Of a stretch of DNA of 64,000 nt, positions 29,967 through 40,907 are shown in pieces. Numbering within the stretch: the stretch's first letter is position 1; each line of letters starts with the position of its first letter. The translations under genes and the position numbers were made by a program. The notes below the pieces were generated by a model, which saw only the letters and a program-made list of their open reading frames with translations, searched no databases and was not told where the DNA came from. Source of the stretch: Eukaryota sp. TZLM1-RC (lineage: Eukaryota > Metamonada: BaSk clade); assembly GCA_040285825.1 (NCBI GenBank), contig JAUPSS010000002.1, forward strand, positions 434,001 through 498,000. Reading direction: 5' to 3'.

Positions 29967-31108
29967 ATCGTGGAAATCTGTTTGGTTTAATTGTGTGCCT
30001 CAGAATCTTCCAAATTCATCTAATTTTTGTTGCTCCAATCGTCGATCTTTCTGTGAACTCTCTCTCCTCGTCAACCTATGTTGCTCTCCTTCCATTAACT
30101 ATTGATGGTGTCTGCATTCGCTGGCCTTTTTCACTTTGTACTACTTTGTGTCACAATTTACTTTCTCTTAGCTAGCTGAAACACTTCTTTTTTCGAAGAT
30201 TAGTCAACGAATCGGTCCAGTTTGATGAAATTGTCTTAGCGGACCTGTTCAAATGTAAAGACAGTCTTCGTCCCAATTATGAAGCATAACTAGATGTTCG
30301 TCGAGAAGTTTGTCCCAGATTTTTTGGCCTGAATAAAATGTTTATTAATTTTTTGAGTACTAAAACTGTACACGTGGATCAGCTGTACAACACGATATCT
30401 ACATTAGCGTTCAGCTGAAGGAGCTGATCTTACATTGAGTGGATAAAAATAACACCTTCAGCACAGTACATTTTCAAGTCTGCTCTCAAGGAGTTGTCTT
30501 CTCGTTCTTCTTGTGATACTTGCAGTGTTTAGTTATAGTGATGAAAGAAAATATAGTAATACAAATGTTACAATGAATTTGGAAGAGATGATTAGTAAAA
30601 GTGATTTTAATAGTTAATAAAGAACTCTGTCCTACATCACACATTCTTATCTATTATTCAAATAATTATGATGGACAACAACAGTTATGATGATCAGAGT
30701 GGAGGGTTTTAGGGCGAGTCCAACAATTGTTTTAAGAAGGGAATCAACTGCAGGTGTCAGGTTAAAGAGGGTCAAAAATGAGTAGAAAAACATATAGCAA
30801 AATAACAGGGGAGTCCTAAGGCTCGGAAAAGAAGGTAAGTGAGGGAAATAAGAATGAATGGGAAAAGGACAATCCATAAAACCACACAAGAGACCAAAAT
30901 AAGAGAGAGTAATGAGAGAAAAACCCTTACTGCACAAGGAGGTATATTCAAGGTTCCGAAATATCCAGAACCTAGTTTATGAAGTGAGAAAAAAGTAAAT
31001 GAAAACCTCCCAAGTTGAGGGTTAAAAACCTCCCAGAACAGGCAACTAGAAATCGAAAATGGAATGACAGAGATGAAATTTGATAGATGAGCTCTTTATT
31101 CTCACTGC
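29967..31108. other. Intergenic between IFT144 and the second Fanzor
   Basis: About 1.1 kb without a supported gene. A minus-strand hydrophobic frame at 30647-30937 (96 residues, ending in HH-NYL) has no family. Purine-rich and A/T-rich tracts fill the rest. The upstream flank of the Fanzor element should lie here, but no terminal repeat is evident. Confidence 0.4.
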
Positions 31109-32997
31109 ATGACAGACACCCCTCCCCCTGTATCACGTATATTCAGTCGTTTATATGCACTTAACTCACTGCTGACACCTACAGCGGTGAAACAAATTCG
31201 GGCTGACCTTCCTTTGGTCACCGTGATGTGTCATGAAGCTTCTGTATTGCTTCAATCTTTTCTTTTGAGTTTTCTGTTGGCATCTAGAGTTTTGGTGGAA
31301 CAAAATGTATTGTATCTTCTTATGACTGTCATCACCACTGATTTTTTTTCAAACTTATCCTCCTCTAAAAGACAACGCCAATTACTCCATATCTTTTACA
31401 GTGGATTTCCTCCTGAATGCCCACAAGACAGGTCTCTTGTTTCTACATGGGAAAATTCTTTATTTTCCTATAGAAATTCACTCAATATTTTCCTCAATTG
31501 TTGGCTACAGTCACAGAGAACCAGCATGAAATCACAAAGATACAATTTCATCAATAGAAATGAGCTTTCTCCTTACCTTGCTTGTCGGGCTCATCAATTG
31601 AGCTAATGTTAGGACGAGTTTACCTAAAATTTGTCAATCCTGGACAAAAAAACTTTATTCCTGCTCATTGTAGAGCCCTGGATAAAACAAATGTCTTTGC
31701 AAATAATATTCTTTCGCTTTTGGCAAAAGAAACATTAGCCCAACCTGAGGAAGTAGTTGTTGATTCTGTTCTTGAATACTACATCAATTTCAATTTGAAT
31801 AATTCAAGAGAAAGATTCTTTTTATTAAATGCATGTAAGTTTATCTTGAATCTCCTTCAAAGATTTCCTACCACTGCCTCCCTACTGTCCTCACATGATA
31901 AAATCACTTTTTCATCAAAGGAAATTGGTGAGCTTTTTCTCATCAATCTTAAAATTTCACAATACTTACTCACTTTCTTTTCTCACATGCATTGCTGGAA
32001 GAAAATCAGAATAATACCTTTAGCTTCTCATAAAGGTTCTAAATTTATTGAGGTACCTTCACATGTTTTCCACTCTATGAAAAAATTTCCACTTAATGAA
32101 GTCTCATCTTCCAAATCAAAGCTTATCAAAAATACATGTCTGAAACAAATCTCCAAACAATGTCCTTACCAAAAATTTAATATCAACCGAAACAGTTTAA
32201 AAAATAAATTTAAAAAATTTTATTGAAAACTAATGACCATTGAAGGTAAAAATAATGACTCAGAAATCACAGATGAGCTGGATGAACCACCGGAAAAGCA
32301 AAGAAGATCAAAAAAGAAATGAAAAGTGACCCTAATGCCAACAAACCCAGAGAAGTGTAGTTGAAGGGTACTAAAACAGTACCCAGTCGAAGACGCAGAC
32401 AACCAGTCGAAATAATACCTAAAAAACCCCTTATCGACGTTAATCTGGGCCAATCTAGATTATGTGGTTATTTCTTAGAAGATAACCAGTGTGAAATTAT
32501 TCCTTGTCCAACAGGCAGGAGGTACAGGACAAAACCTTCACCTAGTAAACACTCTCCCAACCAATATTGCGTTCAAAATTTCAATCAATATTTGAACCAT
32601 TGGAATTTGGTCAGGAGGAAAGTGTACTTGGAAAGTAATGGCCAGAAATGGAAAATAATTAAATTTGACCGCACTCGAAAAGAAAGACGGTTCCGAGAGA
32701 GCCTCAACAAATTTCAAAGGCTGGCTGGACATCCTGAAATACTCTACCTTGTTATGGGATCTGGTCAATTTCCCTTCCCTTTGCCAAAAAATCAATCGTT
32801 ATGGATCAGCTAGGGATCTCAAAAAATGGTTATGTTATCAAAAGGACGTGATGCACTTCACAACCGGTGAATTTAATACAACAAAACTGTCCAATTTTTG
32901 CACGACCGAGATTATTCAAACTTGTTCATGGCAGATGCGTATTTGTACTGAGTGTCAAATAGTATATGACAGAGATATTTCCGCTGCAAAAAACTGA
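31109..32997 (+). pseudogene. Fanzor (eukaryotic TnpB-like nuclease), copy 2, frame-broken but nearly full length
   Basis: Four frame segments in succession (31109-31606, 31582-32226, 32361-32813, 32700-32997) give one Fanzor: a long helical N-terminus, a basic linker (SRRRRQP), RuvC-I KPLIDVNLGQSRLCGYF, the RKERRF helix, a YLVMGSGQFPF strand, RuvC-II TTGEFNTTKLSNFC, and a zinc-finger/RuvC-III segment ICTECQIVYDRDISAAKN. All three catalytic acidic residues and the C-x-x-C pair are present. The stop falls directly after the AAKN motif, so the basic tail seen in copy 1 is missing. The breaks are a shift near 31590, stops and a shift at 32224-32360, and a shift near 32780. Very short introns could explain some of them, because the organism has introns of about 30-35 nt, but none with GTATGT/CTAG signals is evident at these points. 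Confidence 0.8.
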
Positions 32998-33294
32998 ACA
33001 TGTTCATGAATAACAAGAACAACATGATCATGGGAAGGATTAGTCAAATCAACAATCAAAATTGTGAAAATTTTATACGAACTCGTCAAAACTACAAATT
33101 CCCTTGGTTATAATAGGTCAAAATTGGTTAAATATACGGTTGTTGTCTTCAAAAACCAATTTATCAAATTTGACACTTTAAGAAAGAAAATGGTTAAAGC
33201 AGTTCCAAAATCACTTATCAAAGCGTCTACTTAACTTTCTGTTAACACTTCTCATCTTTATAGATGCAAGAATTTGTAAATAAACAAAATTTCA

Positions 33295-33504
33295 TTGTTG
33301 GCTGTCAGAACGGAGCTTAATTTTTTTCTTGACTGGCAGAGTTTGTCGATGTTACTCAACCTACTATTTAATGCCTATTTTGAATGTCCAGAATGTGGCA
33401 TGGTTTGGTCAAGAGATATCTCTGCATCGAGAAACCAGTGGAAGATTGCAGTAAGCAAGTACTTTTTGAACACAAGACCCCTAGCTTTTAGAAGACCTCG
33501 ATAA
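33295..33504 (+). pseudogene. Fanzor copy 3, C-terminal fragment only
   Basis: The 69-residue frame ends in FECPECGMVWSRDISASRNQ followed by KIAVSKYFLNTRPLAFRRPR. It matches the zinc finger, RuvC-III and tail of copy 1 (SRDISASRNQLEIAISEYF, then GTRPEPFRRPRR) much more closely than neighbouring copy 2. Upstream sequence has no RuvC-I or RuvC-II. It lies about 300 bp after copy 2 in the same orientation and belongs to the copy 1 subfamily. Confidence 0.8.
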
Positions 33505-33732
33505 GGGTCTTCAAATCCAACGTATTTTGATCTAAGCCGATCATCTACATAATGAGTGTAAGTAGACAAGAGTAGAAAGAGATGTATTTTGTAAAACTCA
33601 TAGTGGTAGGCTAAGGCAATTTGAAGGTTTGAGGAATACATGGCAGCTTATTAAAATTTTATTCCTGGAACAGTCACATTCCACAACTCAACAACAAACC
33701 TTATCTAATAGTTTGACCTACTAAAACCCCCA

Positions 33733-34340
33733 TCAATTGAATGACGGGAGATTTTCGCTATTCACTTGTATAGCAACTCGATTGTTATAAAACTCCGTAA
33801 TGTTATTCAAAATGGAGTTAATATAACGAGAAAGAGCTGTAAATAACGAAAATACGATTCCGCTCTTCCAAACCAGAAAATCAAATATGCAACCACTTTC
33901 TTTGAGAAGTTTCCCTAAATGATCTAAAAAATGAGGACCTTCACTTCCAATGGTACCAAAAATTGATATAGCAAGTGGAACAAATCTGATGTTTTTCTCT
34001 TGTTCGATTGAGACGTTGAAGAAGAACTTCATATTTTAAATTCTTGGAATGCTCTGCAACTTTAAGTAAATGTTGAATGTCAGAATTAAAACTCCTTTTC
34101 CACGGAGATATGGTGGTACAATCGATTATTAGTTCAGTTCCATCATACCAAGCACATTGAATGTCACCTCGTTTTTGGCTCAAATTGAAATTTAATTCAT
34201 CAAACAGTGGTTCTTAACGGACTGCGTGATGAGCACATTTTAGCAAATCGTAAATACAATCAAGAACAGCATTGTGGATAATTAATCTGTTTTGAGTGAA
34301 TCTGAAGTAGGAAATAACATGATCAAAAGAAGTTTAAGCA
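33733..34340 (-). mobile_element. LINE 3' portion: finger remnant and endonuclease-like domain
   Basis: On the minus strand, a YFRFTQNRLIIHNAV segment (the R-x-x-x-H-[DN]-A-V region) leads to KRGDIQCAWYDGTELIIDC, the endonuclease-like segment shared by all copies. The tail follows with FVPLAISIFGTIGSEGPHFL and WKSGIVFSLFTALSRYI. There is a stop near 34214 and a frameshift near 34000. It belongs to a subfamily closer to the copy at 8.8 kb than to that at 63 kb. Confidence 0.8.
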
Positions 34341-34379
34341 CCACATTTGCATTTCTTACTCATATTTATACATACTCAA

Positions 34380-34664
34380 ATGCATGGTACAACAGTCAAG
34401 GTTGAGTTTGGGGGTGGTGTAGACGAGTATTTCGATAACAATACATCGCTTCAACTGACTCTTCCAGTTAACGCATCTTTCTCAGCACTTTTTAGTGCTC
34501 TTCAGTCTTCGTGTTCTGTACCAGTATCCTCTTTCTATGATAATGGACTTCAACCAGGCTACATTTTGCTTGTAAATGACACAGACTTTGAAGTTTTGGA
34601 AGCTGATTACAAATTCGCTGACAATGATGTAGTCTGTTTAATCTCACTTGTCCATGGTGGTTAG
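34380..34664 (+). CDS. URM1: URM1 ubiquitin-related modifier
   Basis: This 94-residue beta-grasp protein starts at HGTTVKVEFGGGVDEYF, contains PGYILLVNDTDFEVL and ends in LISLVHGG. Its exposed C-terminal Gly-Gly is the residue pair that is thiocarboxylated by the UBA4/MOCS3 enzyme. URM1 carries sulfur to wobble uridine of tRNA-Lys, -Glu and -Gln, and can also be joined to proteins under oxidative stress. Length equals the family norm (about 99-101). The ATG at 34380 is used; the reading frame begins upstream at a TTG. It is tail to tail with the next gene, 121 bp apart. Confidence 0.95.
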   Translation: MHGTTVKVEFGGGVDEYFDNNTSLQLTLPVNASFSALFSALQSSCSVPVSSFYDNGLQPGYILLVNDTDFEVLEADYKFADNDVVCLISLVHGG

Positions 34665-34785
34665 TTGCAGATTTCTGGATTCTAGTTGCTGTTTTTATAT
34701 TTTATAGATTTAGATGTTAGTATTGTAACTTTTTTTAGGTAAACAACGCTTATGACACAATTTATAATATTACAAAAACAAAAAA

Positions 34786-37097
34786 CTAATTTGAATACTG
34801 TTCAAGATGCTGCTTAAACGCAGAAATTAACCGCTGTTGAATTTCAGGGGACATCTTTTGGAGAGATTCTATAATAACATCATGTGCCAACTCTGATTTT
34901 TCTTCCACTTCAACATCTTCACTTTCGGAAAACTCGCTTTCAATACTAGTAATTCTTTCAACCATTTTGGAAACTTCTTCGTTTTGCTCATCCTTGAATT
35001 GCTCAATTACCTCAGAATAACTTTCGGTAGAAACCATCTCCCTTACAACATTCTTAACATCAGCCTGTGGAGAATTCTGCTTTTGTTTCTCTCCACAACC
35101 TTCAACATTGTCAAAGTCCTCAAGTGTTAGGCAATCTTCCGGATCAATCTTTGCTTTTTCAGGCACAATTCTCTTTACAGTATCGTTGAGTTCATAAACA
35201 TCATCATCATTTCTGGTTTGTTGAGGTGTCTTTTGACTCTCTCCATTTTCCACTGCTTCTTCCTCAATATCCCCTGCATTCATCAAATGATGCCACCATT
35301 GATCTTGTGCAGAATTCAAGGGACGGCTGTCCTCTGCTTCAGAAACATCAGATACTGAATCTCTTGAATGATCACTTTGCATTTCCAAGTGTTTACTAGT
35401 TTCAATTATAATATTAGAATTAATGTCAGATTCACTTGAAGGGTCATTCTTCTGTTGCTCAGTTTCTTTGTTGTCAACCAGGGATGTTAAAATTGATAAT
35501 TGACCCTCTAATTGATTACGTTGTTCCTCGAGCTCTGCAAGTCGTTGTTCAGCACTAGCAAGTCCATTAGCAAGAGACTCAGAAAAGGAGGACACAGAAC
35601 AGGAATCGTCAAAGTCTTCCTCCATCTTGTTAACGTCATCATTTTGACCTGGTAGTGAGCTATGTATACTTTCAACATCGCTGGCAGGACACGTGACGTG
35701 TAACTTAATCAATTCTCTGAATAAGGTGCTACGTAATTGGTCAAGTACAATATGTAAAGATTCAAAAGTAAGGGGGTAATCAATGATCGACCCCAGCAAT
35801 GCTGTACAAATTTGAGATATCTGTTGGTTTTCCAATAAAGCCAGGGTCTTTGCTTCTTCTGGCATATTGGTCAACTTAACTAAAGAATCTTGGTGAGAAA
35901 CCAATCTTGAATTAACAGAATTACACAGCATTTCAACCAAATCTTTGGTAAAAACAGCTGATTCCTTGCTATTAAGTTCACAATGAAGAACTGATTCAAT
36001 TTCAGTCACAGTTTCCAATATTCTGCTTTTAATTGAGGAAATACTCTTATCAACTTCGTCTTCAGATTGAGTGACAGAAACAGAAGAATCATAAGCGATT
36101 TGGTTACCATTTGGCTGATACGAAATAGACATTTTACGAGTTTCACCGAGAGAAACCAGGGGGTTACGATGGTGATCACAAAGCACTTTCTTGTCGGGAG
36201 AACATTCGCAAGAACCAATAGGTTTGGTTTCAGAAACAACCTTATCTTCATCACTAGAACTGCTCTCCGTGTCTTCCATAGAACCATGTGCCACGTCAGC
36301 CTTTTCTTCTACTTGCTCAACCTCCGCCTCCTTGAACCTTGACTGAGTTTCCTGGGCCAAAGCATAAGCACAAGATACAACAGCAGAGAGCGAACTGGGA
36401 GACAAATGTAGGCAGAGGCGTAAAAGAAAGGCAACAAGTTCTAGTGACTTTTGATCATTACGATAAAGAGAAAACAGCACTGTGAGATCAGGAACAATAG
36501 AGTTGATTCCGTCAAAGGGAGGAATGGTAGGGGAGTCAGGGTGTTCCGAAGCTTTTTCTTTAATGTCGCTTATTCCGCTAATGTCAGAGGCAACAGATTG
36601 ACAATTCTCAACACCTGATGAAAGTCCGCTGTCGCTTTCTTCTATACGAGATGCTGGACGGTGGTTATCAAGTCTTTCAGGAGGTCTAGAGACAGTATTT
36701 GTAGAGGAAGAGAGCTCTTGGGCAAGTTGCAGAGATTGTTCTTGGAGTTCAGACTGGGATGCTGTAGTTTCTGCCTCAGAATTGGAAGATGAAGGAGGAA
36801 CATAGCGAGGAAGTTGAGCTATGGCAGTGGTGTCAACAGAGAGTTTTTCAACAGTGGAGGAGAGTTGTTCGAGAACGGAGCCAGCGTCTGATTGATCAAA
36901 GTTATTATTTGCAAGGAAGGAAAGGAGCTGATCGACTTTTTTCTCAAGAGAACAGAGTCGCCAAAGGGTCTCAGAAGTAGCTAAGCGCTTGGAAGGTCTG
37001 CGTTGGGGCAGATTGTCCTCTGATTCGTCTACAGACGAGAAAGCCTATGATGATTAAAAACACGGTGACAAACATGTGCAGATATAGGTGGAGTCAT
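34786..37097 (-). CDS. Acidic coiled-coil protein of unknown function, with probable 29-nt first intron
   Basis: The main exon (34786-37044) is open for 753 codons but has no suitable upstream Met; its frame is stopped by TAG at 37045-37047. Joining an eight-codon exon (MTPPISAH, 37074-37097) across 37045-37073 gives a continuous 760-residue protein. Near the start it has a coiled coil (RLCSLEKKVDQLLSFLANNN), then Ser/Glu-rich disorder, a hydrophobic helical stretch at about 190-240 (LVAFLLRLCLHLSPSSLSAV), a second coiled coil at about 500 (SAEQRLAELEEQRNQLEGQL), long Asp/Glu/Ser tracts and a C-terminal helix (QQRLISAFKQHLEQY). No family is recognised. Low complexity and acidity suggest a nuclear or cytoskeletal scaffold, but that is a guess. 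Confidence 0.65.
37045..37073 (-). other. Candidate 29-nt spliceosomal intron
   Basis: On the minus strand it begins GTTTGT and ends ATCATAG. Removing it joins CAT to GCT in frame and supplies a Met to a 753-codon exon that otherwise lacks one. A TTTTTAAT stretch could serve as branch region. It is shorter and has a weaker donor than the 35-nt intron at 51248-51282. Confidence 0.5.
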
Positions 37098-38042
37098 GTC
37101 GCTGATGGGATGTAGAAGGTATGTTATTGTTGCGGGGGCCAGTTCTTTTTGTTTTAGAATTTAATTTAATTTAATCTGTTTTAATGAAATACATTTGTAA
37201 AAACCCAAATACCAGTTGTTTCTAATACAACAAATGAATGATTTTCCCTTGTTTGAATCACAATTAATTACCCCAAATACATGCAGAATCACATTACTTA
37301 AATAGTTTGCTCCTATTTATTCAACATATTTCTAATGGACTCACCAAATAAATCCAGTACAAACATTAACACATCAACAATGTTGTCAAAAATGCTTCTA
37401 ATGATCAAATTTCTGTTACGATGGGAGAATAAACCAATGGCAAGATAAGCGTACTGCTCTCTCCGAGTACCGATTGACAGGTATTACAATTACAAAAAAT
37501 AACCCAAACAAGGGAATATACTAGCTTGTTTAATGATAAACCAACTAAAAACAGTAAGTATAAATTGTTCGTCCTTCTGAGGTTTATGCAAGAGGAAGAG
37601 TTGCTGATGGATGAAAGGATTACACAATGAAAACCATTTGTAAAGAATTACCATTTCAAGCTCTCAAATGCTCGTACTGCATCTTTTCTGCTCGAGGATC
37701 TCGTATATGGTTCTGTGATGGAGTAGAATGTTAGAAACACGATGGACGGTGGCTTAAAGGTGTTGCAAGCTCAGTACGTCACATTGAATATTAGGAAAAA
37801 TTATTTTTTTGTTATTAATAATATGTATTTTATGATATAGGGTAATAAACAAATGGTCCTTTTTGATAATCTAAAAGTGGACAATGGAATAGTGAAAATT
37901 GTGTAAAAGAAATTGTAGAAGTAATGACTCAAATAATCAGCCAATATTCAGTACAAGAGTGATCAACAGTTATCACTAAAATCAAAATGATTAAAATAAA
38001 GAATTAAACTATTAAGAATTAATTAAACCATGATTGTAAGAA
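37098..38042. other. Intergenic, weak debris
   Basis: About 950 bp. The only notable item is a 35-codon plus-strand frame from about 37628, with ALKCSYCIFSARGSRIWFCD, that has finger-like cysteine pairs; its family is unknown. The remainder is A/T-rich sequence without repeats or genes that I can support. Confidence 0.4.
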
Positions 38043-39002
38043 TTAAATCAAAACCTCTATTTCTCGCTCCAAGTCTCTCTTAATGTCTGTCACTTTGCTC
38101 TTCACGCGACCATTGTTGGTGTTGAAGATTGACCTTAAATCTAACTTCATTATAGACTGATTTCCTTCTACTATTCCATCATTAATAGTCGGAACTTTAC
38201 AATCAAAATCATCATTTTGAGCTCCTTTTTTGACCTTTCCCCCTTTACCCTTCTTTTGCTTAATGAACGCCTCAATCTCATTTCTTTCATCAATATCAGC
38301 TTCAAAAGGTTTAAAAAAGTCCAAGAACTTCACCAAGTGAGTGCAGTCTAATTGAGTGTTTGATAAATCCAGATAACGTAATGCGCAAACACCTCTGACT
38401 ACCTGACTAATATTAACAGGATCTACATCACATCCAAAAAGAGACAGGGCTTTTAGTGACTTGTTAGTTCGTAAAGAAGTGTAAAAAGACGAGCAAGAGG
38501 TAAGTGAACAACACCGGAGGGAGAGCATTTCCAGGGATGATGTAGAGGAGATAAAGTGCGAGAGAGGAGACATTATGTTTGAAAGGTTACAAGAAACAAA
38601 TGCAAGACATTGAATAGAAGTTTGAGGCAAACTGTCACAAAGTAATTGCATGGAACTCGATGTAATGTGACAATTAGAGAATTTAAGAGATCTCGTACAG
38701 GAAGAGGATGCGAGGGCAGTACAGAGTTCCTCCATGTAATGATCATCAGTGTGACTGGAGATACACAATGTGTCAAAACAGCAGTGGTCTTCTATTTTGT
38801 GTGATTTCAAATAATTGGTGAGTTTTGTTGAAAAGTCCGAGATGCCATGCTGGGTCAAATAATGCAAGAGGCACTGAGTCATTGTTACGGATATTGTCTG
38901 AAACAATGAAATAAGTGTCCTTTGTACACCGATGAAGAGGGACTGAGTTTTTTCCCCTGAATTCCTTTTTCTTTGAACCTTCATCAACCTTGACTTTGAC
39001 AT
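38043..39002 (-). CDS. Leucine-rich-repeat (RNI-like) protein
   Basis: This 319-residue protein starts with a basic N-terminus. At about 85-240 it has at least five LRRs of the ribonuclease-inhibitor type: TRSLKFSNCHITSSSMQLL, IQCLAFVSCNLSNIMSPL, LEMLSLRCCSLTSCSSFY, LKALSLFGCDVDPVNISQV and LRYLDLSNTQLDCTHL. A Lys/Gly-rich segment (KQKKGKGGKVKKG) follows at about 250. The repeats form a curved binding surface for a partner protein. Basic RNI-like LRR proteins are common at centrosomes and cilia (for example CEP78), but nothing here is specific enough to name one. The ATG at 39002 is the first in frame. The 3' end is 945 bp from the acidic gene and both read leftward. Confidence 0.75.
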   Translation of the reverse strand: MSKSRLMKVQRKRNSGEKTQSLFIGVQRTLISLFQTISVTMTQCLLHYLTQHGISDFSTKLTNYLKSHKIEDHCCFDTLCISSHTDDHYMEELCTALASSSCTRSLKFSNCHITSSSMQLLCDSLPQTSIQCLAFVSCNLSNIMSPLSHFISSTSSLEMLSLRCCSLTSCSSFYTSLRTNKSLKALSLFGCDVDPVNISQVVRGVCALRYLDLSNTQLDCTHLVKFLDFFKPFEADIDERNEIEAFIKQKKGKGGKVKKGAQNDDFDCKVPTINDGIVEGNQSIMKLDLRSIFNTNNGRVKSKVTDIKRDLEREIEVLI

Positions 39003-39089
39003 TGAGATGGTGTAACATTGAGAACACCATCGATCCCTGGAGCTACTAAATCTGGCCTTCTTCTACCAAAAATATCATCAGTTCGATCT

Positions 39090-39850
39090 GGAGATAGCTA
39101 ACGTACTAATGGTTCTATAAATGCCTCTATATTGAAACTTTTGCACATGGCATATAATTGATCACGAACTGAGTCATGAACAAGTGAGCGATAAGTTATC
39201 AAATACTTACAGTTTAAAATATGGGAAAGCCTAACAACACTCTTGCAGCGACAAATTAAATCATTTGGTAATGAACAAGGCCATAGAAAACATCTCATTC
39301 TCATTGCAGTGGTCATTGGTGATCATTAAGTAGAAGGCCATAAATGTTGGGAATTTGGGAGATTAGGCAACTTGAGCAACTGTCTTCAAGATCAATCAAA
39401 AAGTTTGCAAAAACGGGATTTTTTTCCTTAGCCAAGCTAAGACGTACATTATAATCCAAGTCTTCTCAAACTTTTAAGATTTTTTTCTGCAATTTTGCAA
39501 AAGTCAGTGGTGAGGAGAGCAAACTTCTTGAAGAAAGTTCCACAATATCAGAGGGAAAACATTTAGGCCAAATATTTGCTGAAAGAGTTTCAATTCCCTG
39601 TTGCAAAGAAATAAAATAAGAGCTGCCACAGTTTTCAATGAGATCAATTTTTTCTGGAAAGTGATTCACAAATTCAAAAATAAAATTTTTACCCACCTTC
39701 AATGAAGGCAGCTTTACAAAGGTAACTTGATTTATGAAAATTAACACCATCAAAATCTGTACCACAAAAAATGTGGCTTCATAACTCAGATGCATCAATT
39801 TCCAAAAATTTTGCTGAAAAATTGGTTCTTTGTTTCAGTTAGAAACTGGT
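39090..39850 (-). mobile_element. LINE internal fragment: RT thumb region and zinc finger
   Basis: Minus-strand frames at 39466-39798 (GKNFIFEFVNHFPEKIDLI, ANIWPKCFPSDIVEL) align with the region after the RT of the 49-kb copy (GKNFIYEFSRRFPDD, PQIWTKCFPQSIQEI). The next frame, 39098-39316, gives the finger LICRCKSVVRLSHILNCKYL and then ITYRSLVHDSVRDQLY. Stops and shifts separate the pieces. The endonuclease part is absent on this side. Confidence 0.8.
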
Positions 39851-39952
39851 AGAACTATATTAAATTAAGCAACGAATGAAAATAAAAATATCAAATAGAC
39901 AACTAACGCTCCACAAAGTGATCTGCCTCTCCAACATCGAAAGAGTTAATTA

Positions 39953-40237
39953 CTAAATATTTTGCAAATGGACCAAGGGAAGAAACTGAATCAGAAATAT
40001 ATTTCCACATTCCCTTATAAATAAAAAATACAATCCTGTTTTGCCAGTAAACACTATTGAAAATTCCTCCAGCCCTTTCTTTACAACTACTCTGAAATCC
40101 TCAATGAAAGCTAAAGCAGCATTACCTATAGAACGGAGCAAAGAAGAAACAAAGGTACATAAATTTCCATTGACAAATGACATACGTTCCACGTGTTGAG
40201 TTTTTTCCCAGCAAGAAGAGAATATGTAAAATATCAA
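39953..40237 (-). mobile_element. LINE tail fragment
   Basis: The frame NLCTFVSSLLRSIGNAALAF, then IEDFRVVVKKGLEEF, follows the same pattern as YPFVFSLFGSLAPTALRFL and DDFEMIVKRRTGRNF of the 48-kb copy: a hydrophobic F-V-S-L segment, then F-[LI]-[DE]-D-F and a basic helix. It is degenerate after that. Confidence 0.6.
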
Positions 40238-40279
40238 AACATAGTTGTGTAATTTAGAAACTTATTTATGAGAAAATAC

Positions 40280-40495
40280 CTTGAAAGGGTTGGTTCTTGC
40301 TTTATTCATTTCAGAAAAACCGTTCTTCAGCAACCAGCTTGTGTTTTTTCGAGATAAAAGCAGGTCCAAACAGTTCTGACCTTGGTGTTTTTTTGATATG
40401 TTTATTGATTTTACAAAGAAAGTGTTGCTTACCAAAAGAATATTTAAAAGAGATGAACCATTTACATCCTTCCAACCATCAAAAACAAGTGTACG
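40280..40495 (-). pseudogene. hAT-type (DUF659-like) transposase fragment
   Basis: On the minus strand an uninterrupted stretch reads RTLVFDGWKDVNGSSLLNIL and continues LVSNTFFVKSINISKKHQ. This is the DUF659 pattern of hAT transposases, D-G-W-x-D-x-x-G-x-x-L-x-N-[FI]-L followed by F-[LV]-K-S-[VI]. It includes the first catalytic Asp region. Stop codons lie immediately upstream, and the rest of the transposase is not found. Confidence 0.55.
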
Positions 40496-40907
40496 GGAAC
40501 AGGAAGAGCATCATATCCTTCTTGAACACGGACAGTGTTTATATCCTTGACAGAAATGGTGGATAATTGAGTACATAAGGCATATCCAGCTCTATACTCC
40601 TTAATGAAATGGGAGGAAAAGCGACGGGCTGAACCTTTTAGCTTTTTACTGCAGCAGCGGCACTGTTAAGTAATATTTTTGGACACTTTATCGTAATTAC
40701 AGATTTTTAAACAATGAAATCTATTGTAGTAGTTGAAATAGGTATTTGGGAAAACATTTTTAAACAAAACTGTGTCGACACGTGTAAATGAACAAAAACT
40801 AGTTCAGCCGAACGTTCGGAATTCTAACATGCAACGAAATTGAACATCACAATTGAGTGTTTTGCTTCAGATTTACATCTTCTTATTGAATTTCTTGTTC
40901 TTGAATA

